From contig JAVKGX010000016.1 in NCBI GenBank assembly GCA_031432545.1, forward strand, positions 1 to 33,014: a DNA stretch of 33,014 nucleotides. Reading direction: 5' to 3'. The translations under genes and the position numbers were made by a program. Below the pieces are notes generated by a model, which saw nothing but the letters and a program-made list of their open reading frames with translations, made no database searches and had not been told where the DNA came from. Positions 14,838-23,586 of the stretch are shown here, one piece after another. The first letter of the stretch is position 1. Each line of letters begins with the position of its first letter. The DNA comes from Armatimonadota bacterium (lineage in GTDB: Bacteria > Sysuimicrobiota > Sysuimicrobiia > Sysuimicrobiales > Sysuimicrobiaceae).

Positions 14838-16889
14838 ATGCGGGTTGCCTCCGATATCGGCGGGACCTTCACGGATCTGGTCTACCTCGACGAGCGCTCG
14901 GGGACGCTGAGGACAGCAAAGGTGGACACTACGCCACCGCAGTTTGAGCGCGGAGTGATGGACTCCCTCCGGAAGGCCGGGGTAGAGGGCCACATGATCG
15001 CCTACCTCGTCCATGGAACGACCGTCATCATCAATGCCGTCACCGAGCGCAGGGGAGCGCGCACGGGGCTGATCACCACGCGGGGCTTCCGCGACGTACT
15101 GGAGATCGGGCGCGCGAACCGACCGGACCTGTACAACCTCAGGTACCGGAAGCCAAAACCCTTTGTTCCTCGCTACCTGCGACTGGAGGTCACGGAGCGG
15201 ATCTCCCATAAGGGTGAGGTGCTCGTCCCTCTCTCTGAGGAAGATGTGCGTGATGCAGTCCGGCGCCTGAAAGCCGAAGGTGTGGAAGCGATCGCGATCT
15301 GCTTTCTCCATTCTTACGCGAACCCCGCGCACGAGCGGCGCGCGGCCCAGATCGCACGCGAGGAATGGCCTGACGTGTTCGTCACCTCTTCGCATGAAAT
15401 CACACGAGAGTGGCGCGAGTACGAGCGTACGAGCACCGCGGTGCTGAATGCCTACGTTCAGCCGTCGGCAGCTCGCTACCTGGATGCGCTCGAGCGAGAC
15501 CTGCGCGACAGCGGCGTGGTGGGTACGCTGTACGTCATGCAGAGCAACGGGGGCACAGCGACCTTCGACAGTGCCCGCAGGGCGCCCATCGGGATGGTGG
15601 AGTCGGGTCCGGTAGCCGGTGTCCTGGGCACCCTCGCCCTCGGGCGGTTGCTGGGCGAAACGAATCTGATCTCTCTGGACATCGGCGGTACGACCGCGAA
15701 GTGCACCCTTATCGACCGAGGCGAAGTTCGCGTCACGACGGAGTACAAGATCGAGTGGAGTCGTACGTTTCCCGGATACCCCCTTAAGGTGCCGGTCGTC
15801 GACATCGTAGAGATCGGGGCGGGTGGCGGGAGCATCGCCTGGCTGGACGACGCAGGTGCCCTGCACGTCGGCCCCCAGAGCGCGGGGGCGCTGCCCGGCC
15901 CGGCGTGCTATAGCCGAGGGGGCCAGGCGCCGACCGTCACCGACTCCAACCTCGTCGCCGGCCGCCTGAACCCCGGGTACTTCCTCGGAGGCGAGATTCC
16001 GCTTCAGGTGAGTCATGCGCGGGCGGCCCTAGGGCCGATCGCCGAACGTTTCGGCATCGACGAGATCCAGGCTGCCCTGGGGGTCCTCCGTCTGGCCAAC
16101 GCCAACATGGTCAACGCCCTCAAGCTGGTGTCGATACACCGTGGCTACGACCCGCGGGACTTCACACTCGTTGCGTTCGGCGGGGGAGGCGGGATGCACG
16201 CTGCGTCGCTCGCACGTGAGCTCCACATCCACCGCGTTCTCATTCCCGTTGAGCCGGCCGTGTTCTCCGCGTGGGGCATGTTGATGACCGATCTGCGCTA
16301 CGACCTCGTGCGTACGCACATCGAACGCACCGACGGGGCGAGCCCTCAGGACCTCGATCGACGCTGGAGCGAGATGGAGGAGGCTGCGGTGCGGTACTTC
16401 GCAAACGAACAGATGGACAGCAGCCGCCTCGTGTTCCGCAGATACACGGACATGCGCTATGCAGGGCAGGAACACACCGTGAAGGTACCGTTCCCCGCCG
16501 GTCCCGTAACCACGGAGACGGTTCGGGAAGTGGAGGAAAAGTTTCATGCACTCCATGAGCAGCACTACACGTTCCGGCTTTCGAACCCGATCGAGTTCGT
16601 GAACTTCCATCTCACGACGTTCGGCACGGTCGACAAGCCGTCGATTCCCGAGATTGACGGCACGCGGAACGCGGTACGTGCCAGGAAAGACAAGCGCCGC
16701 GTGGAGTTCGACGGCCACGGGGCGCTGGAGACCCCGATCTACGAACGGGGTCGGCTCGGGCCCGGTGCGGTCGTTCGGGGCCCTGCGATCATCGAGGAAC
16801 CGGCATCGACGACCGTCCTCTTCCCCGGAGACCGGCTTCGGGTGGACCCCTACGGCAACCTCCTGATAGAGGTCTCGGTGCGGGGGTGA
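14838..16889 (+). CDS. hyuA: Hydantoinase/oxoprolinase A subunit (HyuA-like, ATP-dependent)
   Basis: A 683-residue protein of the usual HyuA length. The N-terminal domain opens with the nucleotide-binding motif SDIGGTFTDLVYL and has VHGTTVIINAVTERRGA. The central domain has SLDIGGTTAKCTL and EIGAGGGSIAWLD, the ASKHA-fold ATP elements. The C-terminal domain follows from about residue 500. With HyuB it forms an ATP-driven ring opener for hydantoins, 5-oxoproline, lactams or similar compounds; relatives include acetone and acetophenone carboxylases. GAGGAGG precedes the ATG. The stop shares bases with the start of the hydantoinase B gene (TGATG), as expected for subunits. The exact substrate is not readable. 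Confidence 0.93.
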   Translation: MRVASDIGGTFTDLVYLDERSGTLRTAKVDTTPPQFERGVMDSLRKAGVEGHMIAYLVHGTTVIINAVTERRGARTGLITTRGFRDVLEIGRANRPDLYNLRYRKPKPFVPRYLRLEVTERISHKGEVLVPLSEEDVRDAVRRLKAEGVEAIAICFLHSYANPAHERRAAQIAREEWPDVFVTSSHEITREWREYERTSTAVLNAYVQPSAARYLDALERDLRDSGVVGTLYVMQSNGGTATFDSARRAPIGMVESGPVAGVLGTLALGRLLGETNLISLDIGGTTAKCTLIDRGEVRVTTEYKIEWSRTFPGYPLKVPVVDIVEIGAGGGSIAWLDDAGALHVGPQSAGALPGPACYSRGGQAPTVTDSNLVAGRLNPGYFLGGEIPLQVSHARAALGPIAERFGIDEIQAALGVLRLANANMVNALKLVSIHRGYDPRDFTLVAFGGGGGMHAASLARELHIHRVLIPVEPAVFSAWGMLMTDLRYDLVRTHIERTDGASPQDLDRRWSEMEEAAVRYFANEQMDSSRLVFRRYTDMRYAGQEHTVKVPFPAGPVTTETVREVEEKFHALHEQHYTFRLSNPIEFVNFHLTTFGTVDKPSIPEIDGTRNAVRARKDKRRVEFDGHGALETPIYERGRLGPGAVVRGPAIIEEPASTTVLFPGDRLRVDPYGNLLIEVSVRG

Positions 16890-18670
16890 TGCGCATGGCA
16901 CAGAGGGCCAGGAAGACCCGAACCGCCCCACGGAATCGTCGAGAGCGGACGGTGGATCCGTTCACCCTTGAGATCATCAAGAACTCGCTGGTGGCGATCG
17001 GCGATGAAATGTTCGTCGCTTTGCAGCGTACCAGCATGTCGACCATCATCTACGAGGTGCTGGATTACGCAACCGGCTTGACCGACGCGCGGGGGCAGTT
17101 GATCACTCAGGGCAACGGCGTGACGCTATTCCTTGGCACGCTATCGCACGCCGTCCAGTACACGCTCGAGAAGTTCGGGGACCGTTTGCGTCCTGGCGAC
17201 ATCGTGATCACGAACGACCCGTACACGGGGGGTGGGACGCACCTGTCCGATGTGTCGTTGGTCATGCCGGTCTTCTACGACGGACGGATCGTCGCATTTG
17301 TGGCCAACAAAGCTCACTGGACCGAAATCGGTGGAAAGGATGCCGGGTCGTGGACGACGGACGCCACGGAGGTGTACCAGGAGGGGCTACAGTTCCCGTG
17401 CGTCCGGCTGTTCGAGGAAGGGCGACCCGTCCAGAGTTTGCTCGACCTCATTGAGGCGAACGTACGTCTTCCGCAGATGACTTTGGGAGACCTGTGGGCG
17501 GGCGTGGCCGCGCTGCGGGTGGGGGAACAGCGAGTGCGGGAACTGTGTGACAAGTACGGCGTGGACACGGTGTTGCGTGCGGTGGACAAACTCCTAGACG
17601 ACGGCGATCGGCTCACACGGTTGGCACTGGGTGCTCTGCCGAAGGGTACCTTCGAAGCCGAGGATTGGATTGACGACGACGGCATCGGCAACGGACCGTT
17701 CCCCGTGCGCGTGCGCGTGACGATCAGCGACGAGGAGTTCGTCTGCGACTTCACGGGCACCCACGCGCAAGTTCCCGGCCCCGTGAACTGCACATATACA
17801 GCGCTGGTCAGCGGAGTACGGGCGATGTACCTGGCGGTGACGAACCCTTCGAATCCGGCGATCAACGACGGTGCGTTTCGTTCCCTGCGTGTGGTGTGCC
17901 CGCCACGCACGATCTTTTCGGCCGAGCGACCGGCACCGGTGTCGACGTACTGGGAGACCATGCTATACGTCGCGGATCTGATCTGGAAGGCACTGGCGCC
18001 AGTGATCCCGGATCGCGCCACCGCAGGGCACTTCCTGTCGGTGTGTGGGACGATTGTCGCCGGCCCCCATCCCGACACCGGAGAGTTGTTCCTGCTCGTC
18101 GAGCCCCTTGCCGGGGGATGGGGTGCAGGGGTCGACAAGGACGGGGAGAGTGGCCTCGTGTGCATCGGGGACGGGGAGACGTACATGATCCCCATCGAAG
18201 TTGCCGAGACCCGCTACGGGGTGCGCGTCGAACAGTACGCCTTCCACACCGACGACGGGGGGGCGGGCCGTTTTCGGGGCGGTAAGGGTCTCATCCGCGA
18301 CTACCGGATCATGTCCGACGAAGCCTACCTCACGACCACGTTCGGCCGCCACAAGTTTCGCCCCTGGGGTGTGGACGGAGGCCGAGAGGGATCACCGAAC
18401 TACGTTCGCATCTTCCATGCTGATGGCCGCGAGTTGGTCTTCGGCAAGACGGCGCGCTACCGCCTCAAGAAAGGCGACATGGCACGCCTGGTGACGGGGA
18501 CTGGGGGTGGGTGGGGCGATCCGAGGCAGCGCGCGCCCGAAAGAGTGACCGAGGACGTCCGCAACGGCTACATCACGCCTGCGCAGGCGGAGCAGGATTA
18601 CGGGCTCGCCTTCGGCTCGGGTACAGGCGTCGCCCAGCCGCTGGTGCGCGAGACCACGGGGGTGCGCTGA
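16889..18670 (+). CDS. hyuB: Hydantoinase/oxoprolinase B subunit (HyuB-like), copy 1
   Basis: A 593-residue protein (alternative starts GTG 16886 and ATG 16895). The body begins DPFTLEIIKNSLVAIGDEMF. Likely metal ligands known from related caprolactamase-type enzymes are present: aspartate in EVLDYATGLTD, histidine and aspartate in GGGTHLSDVS, and histidine in NKAHWTEIGG. The last motif is unusual, since many HyuB proteins have AHH-x-D there. The C-terminal part holds GGWGAGVDKDGESGLV and VTGTGGGWGDP. It overlaps HyuA by one base and the next cupin by one base, so it is the HyuA partner. A paralogue lies at 25383-27167. Confidence 0.93.
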   Translation: MRMAQRARKTRTAPRNRRERTVDPFTLEIIKNSLVAIGDEMFVALQRTSMSTIIYEVLDYATGLTDARGQLITQGNGVTLFLGTLSHAVQYTLEKFGDRLRPGDIVITNDPYTGGGTHLSDVSLVMPVFYDGRIVAFVANKAHWTEIGGKDAGSWTTDATEVYQEGLQFPCVRLFEEGRPVQSLLDLIEANVRLPQMTLGDLWAGVAALRVGEQRVRELCDKYGVDTVLRAVDKLLDDGDRLTRLALGALPKGTFEAEDWIDDDGIGNGPFPVRVRVTISDEEFVCDFTGTHAQVPGPVNCTYTALVSGVRAMYLAVTNPSNPAINDGAFRSLRVVCPPRTIFSAERPAPVSTYWETMLYVADLIWKALAPVIPDRATAGHFLSVCGTIVAGPHPDTGELFLLVEPLAGGWGAGVDKDGESGLVCIGDGETYMIPIEVAETRYGVRVEQYAFHTDDGGAGRFRGGKGLIRDYRIMSDEAYLTTTFGRHKFRPWGVDGGREGSPNYVRIFHADGRELVFGKTARYRLKKGDMARLVTGTGGGWGDPRQRAPERVTEDVRNGYITPAQAEQDYGLAFGSGTGVAQPLVRETTGVR

Positions 18671-18993
18671 TGCGGATCGTTCAGGCGGACGGAAGGGAAG
18701 GGGTGCAGGTTCTGATGGCGGTGGACGACCCCGTTCGCGGCCGGATGGCTGCAGGAGTCGCGCGGTTCTCGCCCCAGACCCGCCATCCAATAGAGGGGAC
18801 ATCCGTCCATGAGGCGCACGAGACGTTCTTCGTCCTGAAAGGGCGTTTGCTCGTTAGTACGGCCGAGGGCGAGCAGGCGGTAGCGGAGGGAGATTTCGTC
18901 TACATCGCACCCGGGGAGGAGCACTGGGTGGCCAACGAGTGGGAGCATCCCGCAGAGGTGGTGTGGGTTCTGGTCGGCTCGACGGAAGTATGA
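18670..18993 (+). CDS. Small single-domain cupin protein
   Basis: A 107-residue cupin. The start ATG shares one base with the HyuB stop (TGATG). Motif 1 is SVHEAHETFFVLKG, with histidines spaced HxxH followed by glutamate. Motif 2 is EGDFVYIAPGEEHWVANEW, with the closing histidine, so metal binding is likely. Tight coupling to hydantoinase A/B suggests it acts on the same pathway, perhaps as an isomerase or aminohydrolase of a ring-opened product. No family-specific feature supports a firm name. Confidence 0.85.
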   Translation: MRIVQADGREGVQVLMAVDDPVRGRMAAGVARFSPQTRHPIEGTSVHEAHETFFVLKGRLLVSTAEGEQAVAEGDFVYIAPGEEHWVANEWEHPAEVVWVLVGSTEV

Positions 18994-19030
18994 GCGATCC
19001 AGCAGGCCGACAAGCGATGGAGAAGGGGGG

Positions 19031-20662
19031 ATGGGGATGTCCAGACGCTCGATCGCTGTCATCGGGATCGTCACAGTTGCGATCGTCGTCGCTTTCGTAC
19101 TTGCGCGGAGGCAGCCGGGACCGGAGGTGGCGGCACGGGTGTTACGCATGACCGAGTCGCCTCCGACCCTGATTGACCCGGCACTCGGCACCGACTTTTC
19201 CAGCACAACCTCACACGTGAACCTCTACGACGCCCTGGTCTGGCCGGGAACTGACGGGGAGATCGAACCGCACCTCGCGGAGAGCTGGGAAGCCTCGCCG
19301 GACGGGCTCGTGTGGACCTTCCGTCTGCGACGTGGGGTTCAGTTCCACCATGGGCACGGCGAGCTCACCGCGAACGACGTTGTGTTCACGTTCCGGCGGC
19401 TGATAGCCATCGGCGAAGGCTTTTCCTACTTGTACCAGGGACGGGTGGCGAACGTTGAGGCTGTCGACACCCACACGGTCCGCTTCACGCTGTCGCGTCC
19501 TTTCGGGCCGTTCCTGGCGACACTGCTGCGTCTGGCCATCGTGAGCGAAGCGTGCGTACGGGCCAACAAGAAGGACGGGCCCTACGGCGAGTGGGGCGAT
19601 TACGGTCGAGACTACCTGACGACCAACGACTGTGGGTCGGGACCGTACGTCATGCGTGAGCGCGTTGTCGGTGAGTCCTTCGCCGCCGAGCGTTTCGCGG
19701 ATTACTGGATTCCTTTCCCGGCCGGCGCGCCGGACCGTTTCGTTCTCATGGAGACGACGGAGGCTGCGACCGTACGGACGCTGATGGAGCGGCGAGAGCT
19801 GGAGATCACGGATCAGTGGCAGTCCTTGGAAGCGTACAACACCCTGCAGCAAATCCAGGGCGTGGACGTCGCGAGGATCGCCGACGGATCGATGCTCTAC
19901 TTGATGCTCCACAACCGTAAGGCACCGACCGACGATGTCAACGTCCGGAGGGCACTCGCGTGGGCGATGAACTACCAGCAGGTGACAGACAGCATCTTCC
20001 CCGGGACGAGCCAGGCACGCGGCCCTGTAGCGGCGACTTTGCCCGGCCACGACGCCACCGTCTTTCAGTACAGATTTGATCTGGAGCGCGCCCGCGCGGA
20101 ACTCGCACAGTCACGGTACGCCGACAGGATCGGGCAGATGCCGATCGACTACTGCTGGACCGCGGAGGTCCCCGACCTGGAGAAGATCGCGCTCATGTTC
20201 CAGGCAGATCTGGCCAGGATCGGCGTGAGGGTCAACATCGTGAGCCTGCCGTGGCTGCGGATGATCGAGGCCGCGTCGCGGCCGGAGACGACGTGCCACA
20301 TCATGAGCATCTGGGTGGCGCCGCACTATCCCGAGGCCGGATCCATCCTGGAATCCAAGTACCATTCCCGCGCAACGGGTACCTGGGAGCAGACGGAGTG
20401 GGTGCGGGACCCGGAGCTCGATCGGATGATCGACGACGCGCTCGCGACAATCGACCGGCAGGAGAGGTTTCGTAAGTACGCTGAGATTCAGCGGCGGATC
20501 GTGGAGATGGCCCCCACGATTTGGGTCTATGAGCAGGTCTCGCGCCACGCGTACCAGTCCGGCTACGTCGAGTGGCCGCAGGCAAAGAGGCCGATCCCCG
20601 TCATGGGTTACAACATGGCGGCGCGACTCATCCAGGTTTACCCGGAGCGGGCCAGACGGTAG
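19031..20662 (+). CDS. Dipeptide/oligopeptide-type ABC substrate-binding protein (SBP_bac_5, DppA/OppA-like)
   Basis: A 543-residue family 5 binding protein. After a short basic N-terminus a hydrophobic segment (IAVIGIVTVAIVVAFVLA) acts as signal or uncleaved anchor; there is no lipobox. The mature part shows PTLIDPALGTDF, LAESWEASPDGLVWTFRLRRGVQFHHG, LTANDVVFTFRRL and VRRALAWAMNYQQV, all standard for the family. GGAG lies eight bases before the ATG at 19031; an ATG two codons on is possible. It opens the five-gene importer that follows the hydantoinase genes. Family members bring in peptides, but also opines, nickel chelates and other modified amino acids. Confidence 0.92.
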   Translation: MGMSRRSIAVIGIVTVAIVVAFVLARRQPGPEVAARVLRMTESPPTLIDPALGTDFSSTTSHVNLYDALVWPGTDGEIEPHLAESWEASPDGLVWTFRLRRGVQFHHGHGELTANDVVFTFRRLIAIGEGFSYLYQGRVANVEAVDTHTVRFTLSRPFGPFLATLLRLAIVSEACVRANKKDGPYGEWGDYGRDYLTTNDCGSGPYVMRERVVGESFAAERFADYWIPFPAGAPDRFVLMETTEAATVRTLMERRELEITDQWQSLEAYNTLQQIQGVDVARIADGSMLYLMLHNRKAPTDDVNVRRALAWAMNYQQVTDSIFPGTSQARGPVAATLPGHDATVFQYRFDLERARAELAQSRYADRIGQMPIDYCWTAEVPDLEKIALMFQADLARIGVRVNIVSLPWLRMIEAASRPETTCHIMSIWVAPHYPEAGSILESKYHSRATGTWEQTEWVRDPELDRMIDDALATIDRQERFRKYAEIQRRIVEMAPTIWVYEQVSRHAYQSGYVEWPQAKRPIPVMGYNMAARLIQVYPERARR

Positions 20663-20692
20663 CGGGAGGACGGCAACGAAGAAGAACCCGCC

Positions 20693-21709
20693 ATGGTAGC
20701 GTACCTGGCTTGGCGGCTCGTGCACCTGATCTTCGTGCTGCTCGGGCTGTCGATCCTGATCTTCCTGATCACGCGGGTGATGCCGGGGGATCCGGCGCGT
20801 CTGGCTCTGGGAGCCCGGGCCTCGCCCGAGGCGGTGGAAGCCTTCCGGGCCCGTATGGGACTGGACCAACCCCTGCACGTGCAGTACCATCGGTGGCTGG
20901 CCCACGCCTTGCGCGGGGACATGGGGATGTCGATCTTTACGCGGCGTCCCGTAGCCCGCGATGTCCGCGAGTTCCTGCCCGCTACCCTGGAGCTGATGTT
21001 GTTCGCCGGGGTGGTTATGATCGTCGGAGGCATTCTTCTCGGCATCCTGGCTGCCTGGCACGCCAACTCTTGGATCGACAACGCCGTACGTCTGCTGGCC
21101 TACGTCGGGGTCGTCACACCGGCGTTCGTCTTCGCAATCGTGCTTCTCCTTGTCTTCGGGTACCTCCTCGACCTGCTGCCGACGGCCGGGCGCCTGAGCG
21201 CCGGGGTGCGCCCGCCACCTGTCGTCACGGGGATGATCACCGTCGACAGCCTGCTCGCCGGGCAAGTGGCCACGGCGTTCAATGCCCTGAAACATATGCT
21301 GCTGCCCGGATTGGCGCTGGCGATGGCCGGCCTCTCGCAACAAGCTCGGATCACCCGCGCCAGCATGATCGACAACTTGCAGCGCGACTACATTCTTGCA
21401 GCCCGAGCGGCCGGTATCCCGGAACGCGTGGTCATGACCAAGTATCTTCTGAAGCCCTCCCTGATTCCCACGGTCTCCATCTTGGGGTTGGACTTCGCCG
21501 CGCTCATGGCCAATGCGTTTCTGGTGGAAATGATCTTCAACTGGCCCGGGCTTTCCCGCTACGGCGTCAACGCGATGCTCAGCAAAGACCTAAACGCGAT
21601 TACGGCCGTGGTGCTTGTGATCGGCGTCGTGTTCATGTCCGTCAACATCGTCGTCGATCTGATCGTCTCCTACCTCGACCCGCGAATCCGCTTGAGGAGC
21701 GGGCAGTGA
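20693..21709 (+). CDS. Dipeptide-type ABC importer permease (DppB-like)
   Basis: A 338-residue membrane permease. The N-terminal RLVHLIFVLLGLSILIFLITRVMPGDPARL is diagnostic of DppB/OppB. The coupling loop ILAARAAGIPERVVMTKYLLKPSLIPTVSILG carries the EAA motif, and about six membrane segments are visible. It follows the binding protein by 30 bases and overlaps the second permease (GTGA). Confidence 0.94.
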   Translation: MVAYLAWRLVHLIFVLLGLSILIFLITRVMPGDPARLALGARASPEAVEAFRARMGLDQPLHVQYHRWLAHALRGDMGMSIFTRRPVARDVREFLPATLELMLFAGVVMIVGGILLGILAAWHANSWIDNAVRLLAYVGVVTPAFVFAIVLLLVFGYLLDLLPTAGRLSAGVRPPPVVTGMITVDSLLAGQVATAFNALKHMLLPGLALAMAGLSQQARITRASMIDNLQRDYILAARAAGIPERVVMTKYLLKPSLIPTVSILGLDFAALMANAFLVEMIFNWPGLSRYGVNAMLSKDLNAITAVVLVIGVVFMSVNIVVDLIVSYLDPRIRLRSGQ

Positions 21710-22599
21710 GCACAACCTCCGTGGCTTCCAAGTCGTTTGTGGCCCAGCGGGCGGATGCGCTGGGCCGAGGGTGGTACAGATTCTCGCGCAACGTGCTGTC
21801 CGTTGCGGGTCTGGCGATCGTCACCTCGATCATCTTTGCTGCCATCTTCGCGCCGTACGTCGCTCCGTACCCCCACCATGCTGCCGCCTACGTGGACTTT
21901 AGCAGCGCGAGCCAGCCTCCCAGCTGGCAGCATCCATTCGGGACGGACAGGGTCGGCCGCGACGTGCTGTCCCGGGTGGTCTTCGGATATCGATCTGCGC
22001 TGTTGATGGGAATCGTCGTGCTCGCGCTGGTGGTGCCCGTAGGTGTTTTCCTTGGCTTGGTGGCTGGGTATTTGCGTGGGAGCTTTCTGGACGCCGTGAT
22101 CATGCGCACGACGGACGTCTTTTTGTCTGTGCCGCCACTGGTGCTGGCTTTGGCCATGACCTCGTTGCTGGCGCCGACCCTGCTCAACGCGATGATCGCG
22201 GTATCGTTGATGTGGTGGCCCTGGTACACGCGTCTGGTTTACGGTATGGCATCGTCTCTACGGAACGAGTTTTTCGTCCAGGCTGCGGAACTCACCGGCG
22301 CGGGCAGGGCCCACATCCTGTTTCGGGAGTTGCTCCCGAACTGCGTATCGCCCATCTTGACAAAGATGACGCTCGACATGGGCTGGGTGATCCTGATCGG
22401 GGCGGCCTTGAGCTTCGTAGGACTGGGGGAGCAGCCGCCCCGGCCGGCGCTGGGGACGATGGTGAGCGAAGGCGCCCGGTACCTGCCGGACCTGTGGTGG
22501 CTGAGCCTCTTTCCCGGGCTTGCGATCATGGTCGTCGTGCTGGGCTTCAACCTGTTGGGTGACGGCATCCGCGATTGGCTCGCGCGGGAGGAGGTCTGA
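21706..22599 (+). CDS. Dipeptide-type ABC importer permease (DppC-like)
   Basis: A 297-residue permease starting at GTG, which overlaps the DppB-like stop (GTGA) and has GAGGAG upstream. HPFGTDRVGRDVLSRVVFG, FLSVPPLVLALAM and the EAA loop QAAELTGAGRAHILFRELLPN identify DppC/OppC. The upstream extension of the same open frame overlaps the DppB-like gene and is not coding. It pairs with the DppB-like protein in the membrane, and the ATPase gene begins directly after its stop. Confidence 0.94.
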   Translation: MSTTSVASKSFVAQRADALGRGWYRFSRNVLSVAGLAIVTSIIFAAIFAPYVAPYPHHAAAYVDFSSASQPPSWQHPFGTDRVGRDVLSRVVFGYRSALLMGIVVLALVVPVGVFLGLVAGYLRGSFLDAVIMRTTDVFLSVPPLVLALAMTSLLAPTLLNAMIAVSLMWWPWYTRLVYGMASSLRNEFFVQAAELTGAGRAHILFRELLPNCVSPILTKMTLDMGWVILIGAALSFVGLGEQPPRPALGTMVSEGARYLPDLWWLSLFPGLAIMVVVLGFNLLGDGIRDWLAREEV

Positions 22600-23586
22600 G
22601 TGGCTGCCCCACTGCTGGCGATCCGCGACCTGCACGTAGCTTTCGAGGTCTACGGAGGTGCACTGCGGGTCGTGGACGGCGTCGGCTTGGAGGTGTTGGA
22701 GGGCGAGAAGGTCGGGCTCGTAGGCGAGACCGGGTGTGGGAAGACGACGACGATGAAGGCGGTGATGGGACTCCTGCCGCGACCGCCGGCGCACATCACG
22801 GCGGGTCAGGTTCTGTTCGACGGGCGCGACGTGTTGCGCATGCCTTCTCAACAGCTGCGCGCTCTGCGCGGACGGCAACTCGCCATGATCTTCCAGGACC
22901 CGACGGCCGCCTTGAATCCCGTTTTCACCATCGGAGAGCAGATGATGGATGTAGCCCGGTACGGTCGTGACAGAGTATCGGAGTCCGAAGCCAGGGCCCG
23001 GGTTCTGTCGGCGCTGGAGGAGGTAGCCCTGCCGGATCCCGCCCGCATCATGCGCGCGTATCCATTCCAGTTAAGCGGGGGGATGCGCCAGCGCGTATGC
23101 ATCGCGATGGCTCTGATCAACCGGCCGAGGCTGCTAATCGCCGACGAGCCCGGCACGTCCCTTGACGTGACGATCCAGGACCAGATCCTTCGCCTACTTA
23201 ATCGGATCGTGGAAGACCACAAGATGGCGATCTTGCTAATCAGCCACTCCCTCGGTGTCGTGCGGGAGTGGACCGACCGCGTTTACGTGATGTATGCAGG
23301 AACGATCGCAGAGACGGCTCCGACCCCCAACCTCTTTGCCACGCCGCGTCATCCCTACACGCAGATGCTCATGGGGACGGTTCCCAAGTTGAGCGGTGGC
23401 GGGGTTCCCGAGGGCATCCCCGGCCGCATCCCCGATTACATGCGGCCGCCACCGGGATGTCGTTTCCACCCCCGGTGTCCTCACGTGATGCCGGTGTGCC
23501 GCGAAAAGAGACCGCCCTTGTACGACGTCGGTTCGCGTCACCAGGTGGCTTGCTGTCTCTACCAGGAGGAGCGGCAAACGGCATGA
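22600..23586 (+). CDS. Dipeptide-type ABC importer ATPase (DppD-like)
   Basis: A 328-residue ATPase starting at GTG directly after the permease stop. It has Walker A GETGCGKTTT, Q-loop IFQDPTAALNPVF, signature LSGGMRQRVCIAMAL and Walker B LLIADEPGTSLDVT. The C-terminal oligopeptide-transporter region holds the family's cysteine motif (GCRFHPRCPHVMPVCREKRPP), which may bind an iron-sulfur cluster in relatives. It overlaps the DppF-like gene by ATGA. It acts as a heterodimer with that protein. Confidence 0.94.
   Translation: MAAPLLAIRDLHVAFEVYGGALRVVDGVGLEVLEGEKVGLVGETGCGKTTTMKAVMGLLPRPPAHITAGQVLFDGRDVLRMPSQQLRALRGRQLAMIFQDPTAALNPVFTIGEQMMDVARYGRDRVSESEARARVLSALEEVALPDPARIMRAYPFQLSGGMRQRVCIAMALINRPRLLIADEPGTSLDVTIQDQILRLLNRIVEDHKMAILLISHSLGVVREWTDRVYVMYAGTIAETAPTPNLFATPRHPYTQMLMGTVPKLSGGGVPEGIPGRIPDYMRPPPGCRFHPRCPHVMPVCREKRPPLYDVGSRHQVACCLYQEERQTA

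Noticed and set aside
14424-16016. Minus-strand open frame of 530 codons opposite the XRE-cupin and hyuA genes
   Set aside because: It is antisense to two genes with clear family motifs; its translation has no recognisable domain and reflects high G+C content.
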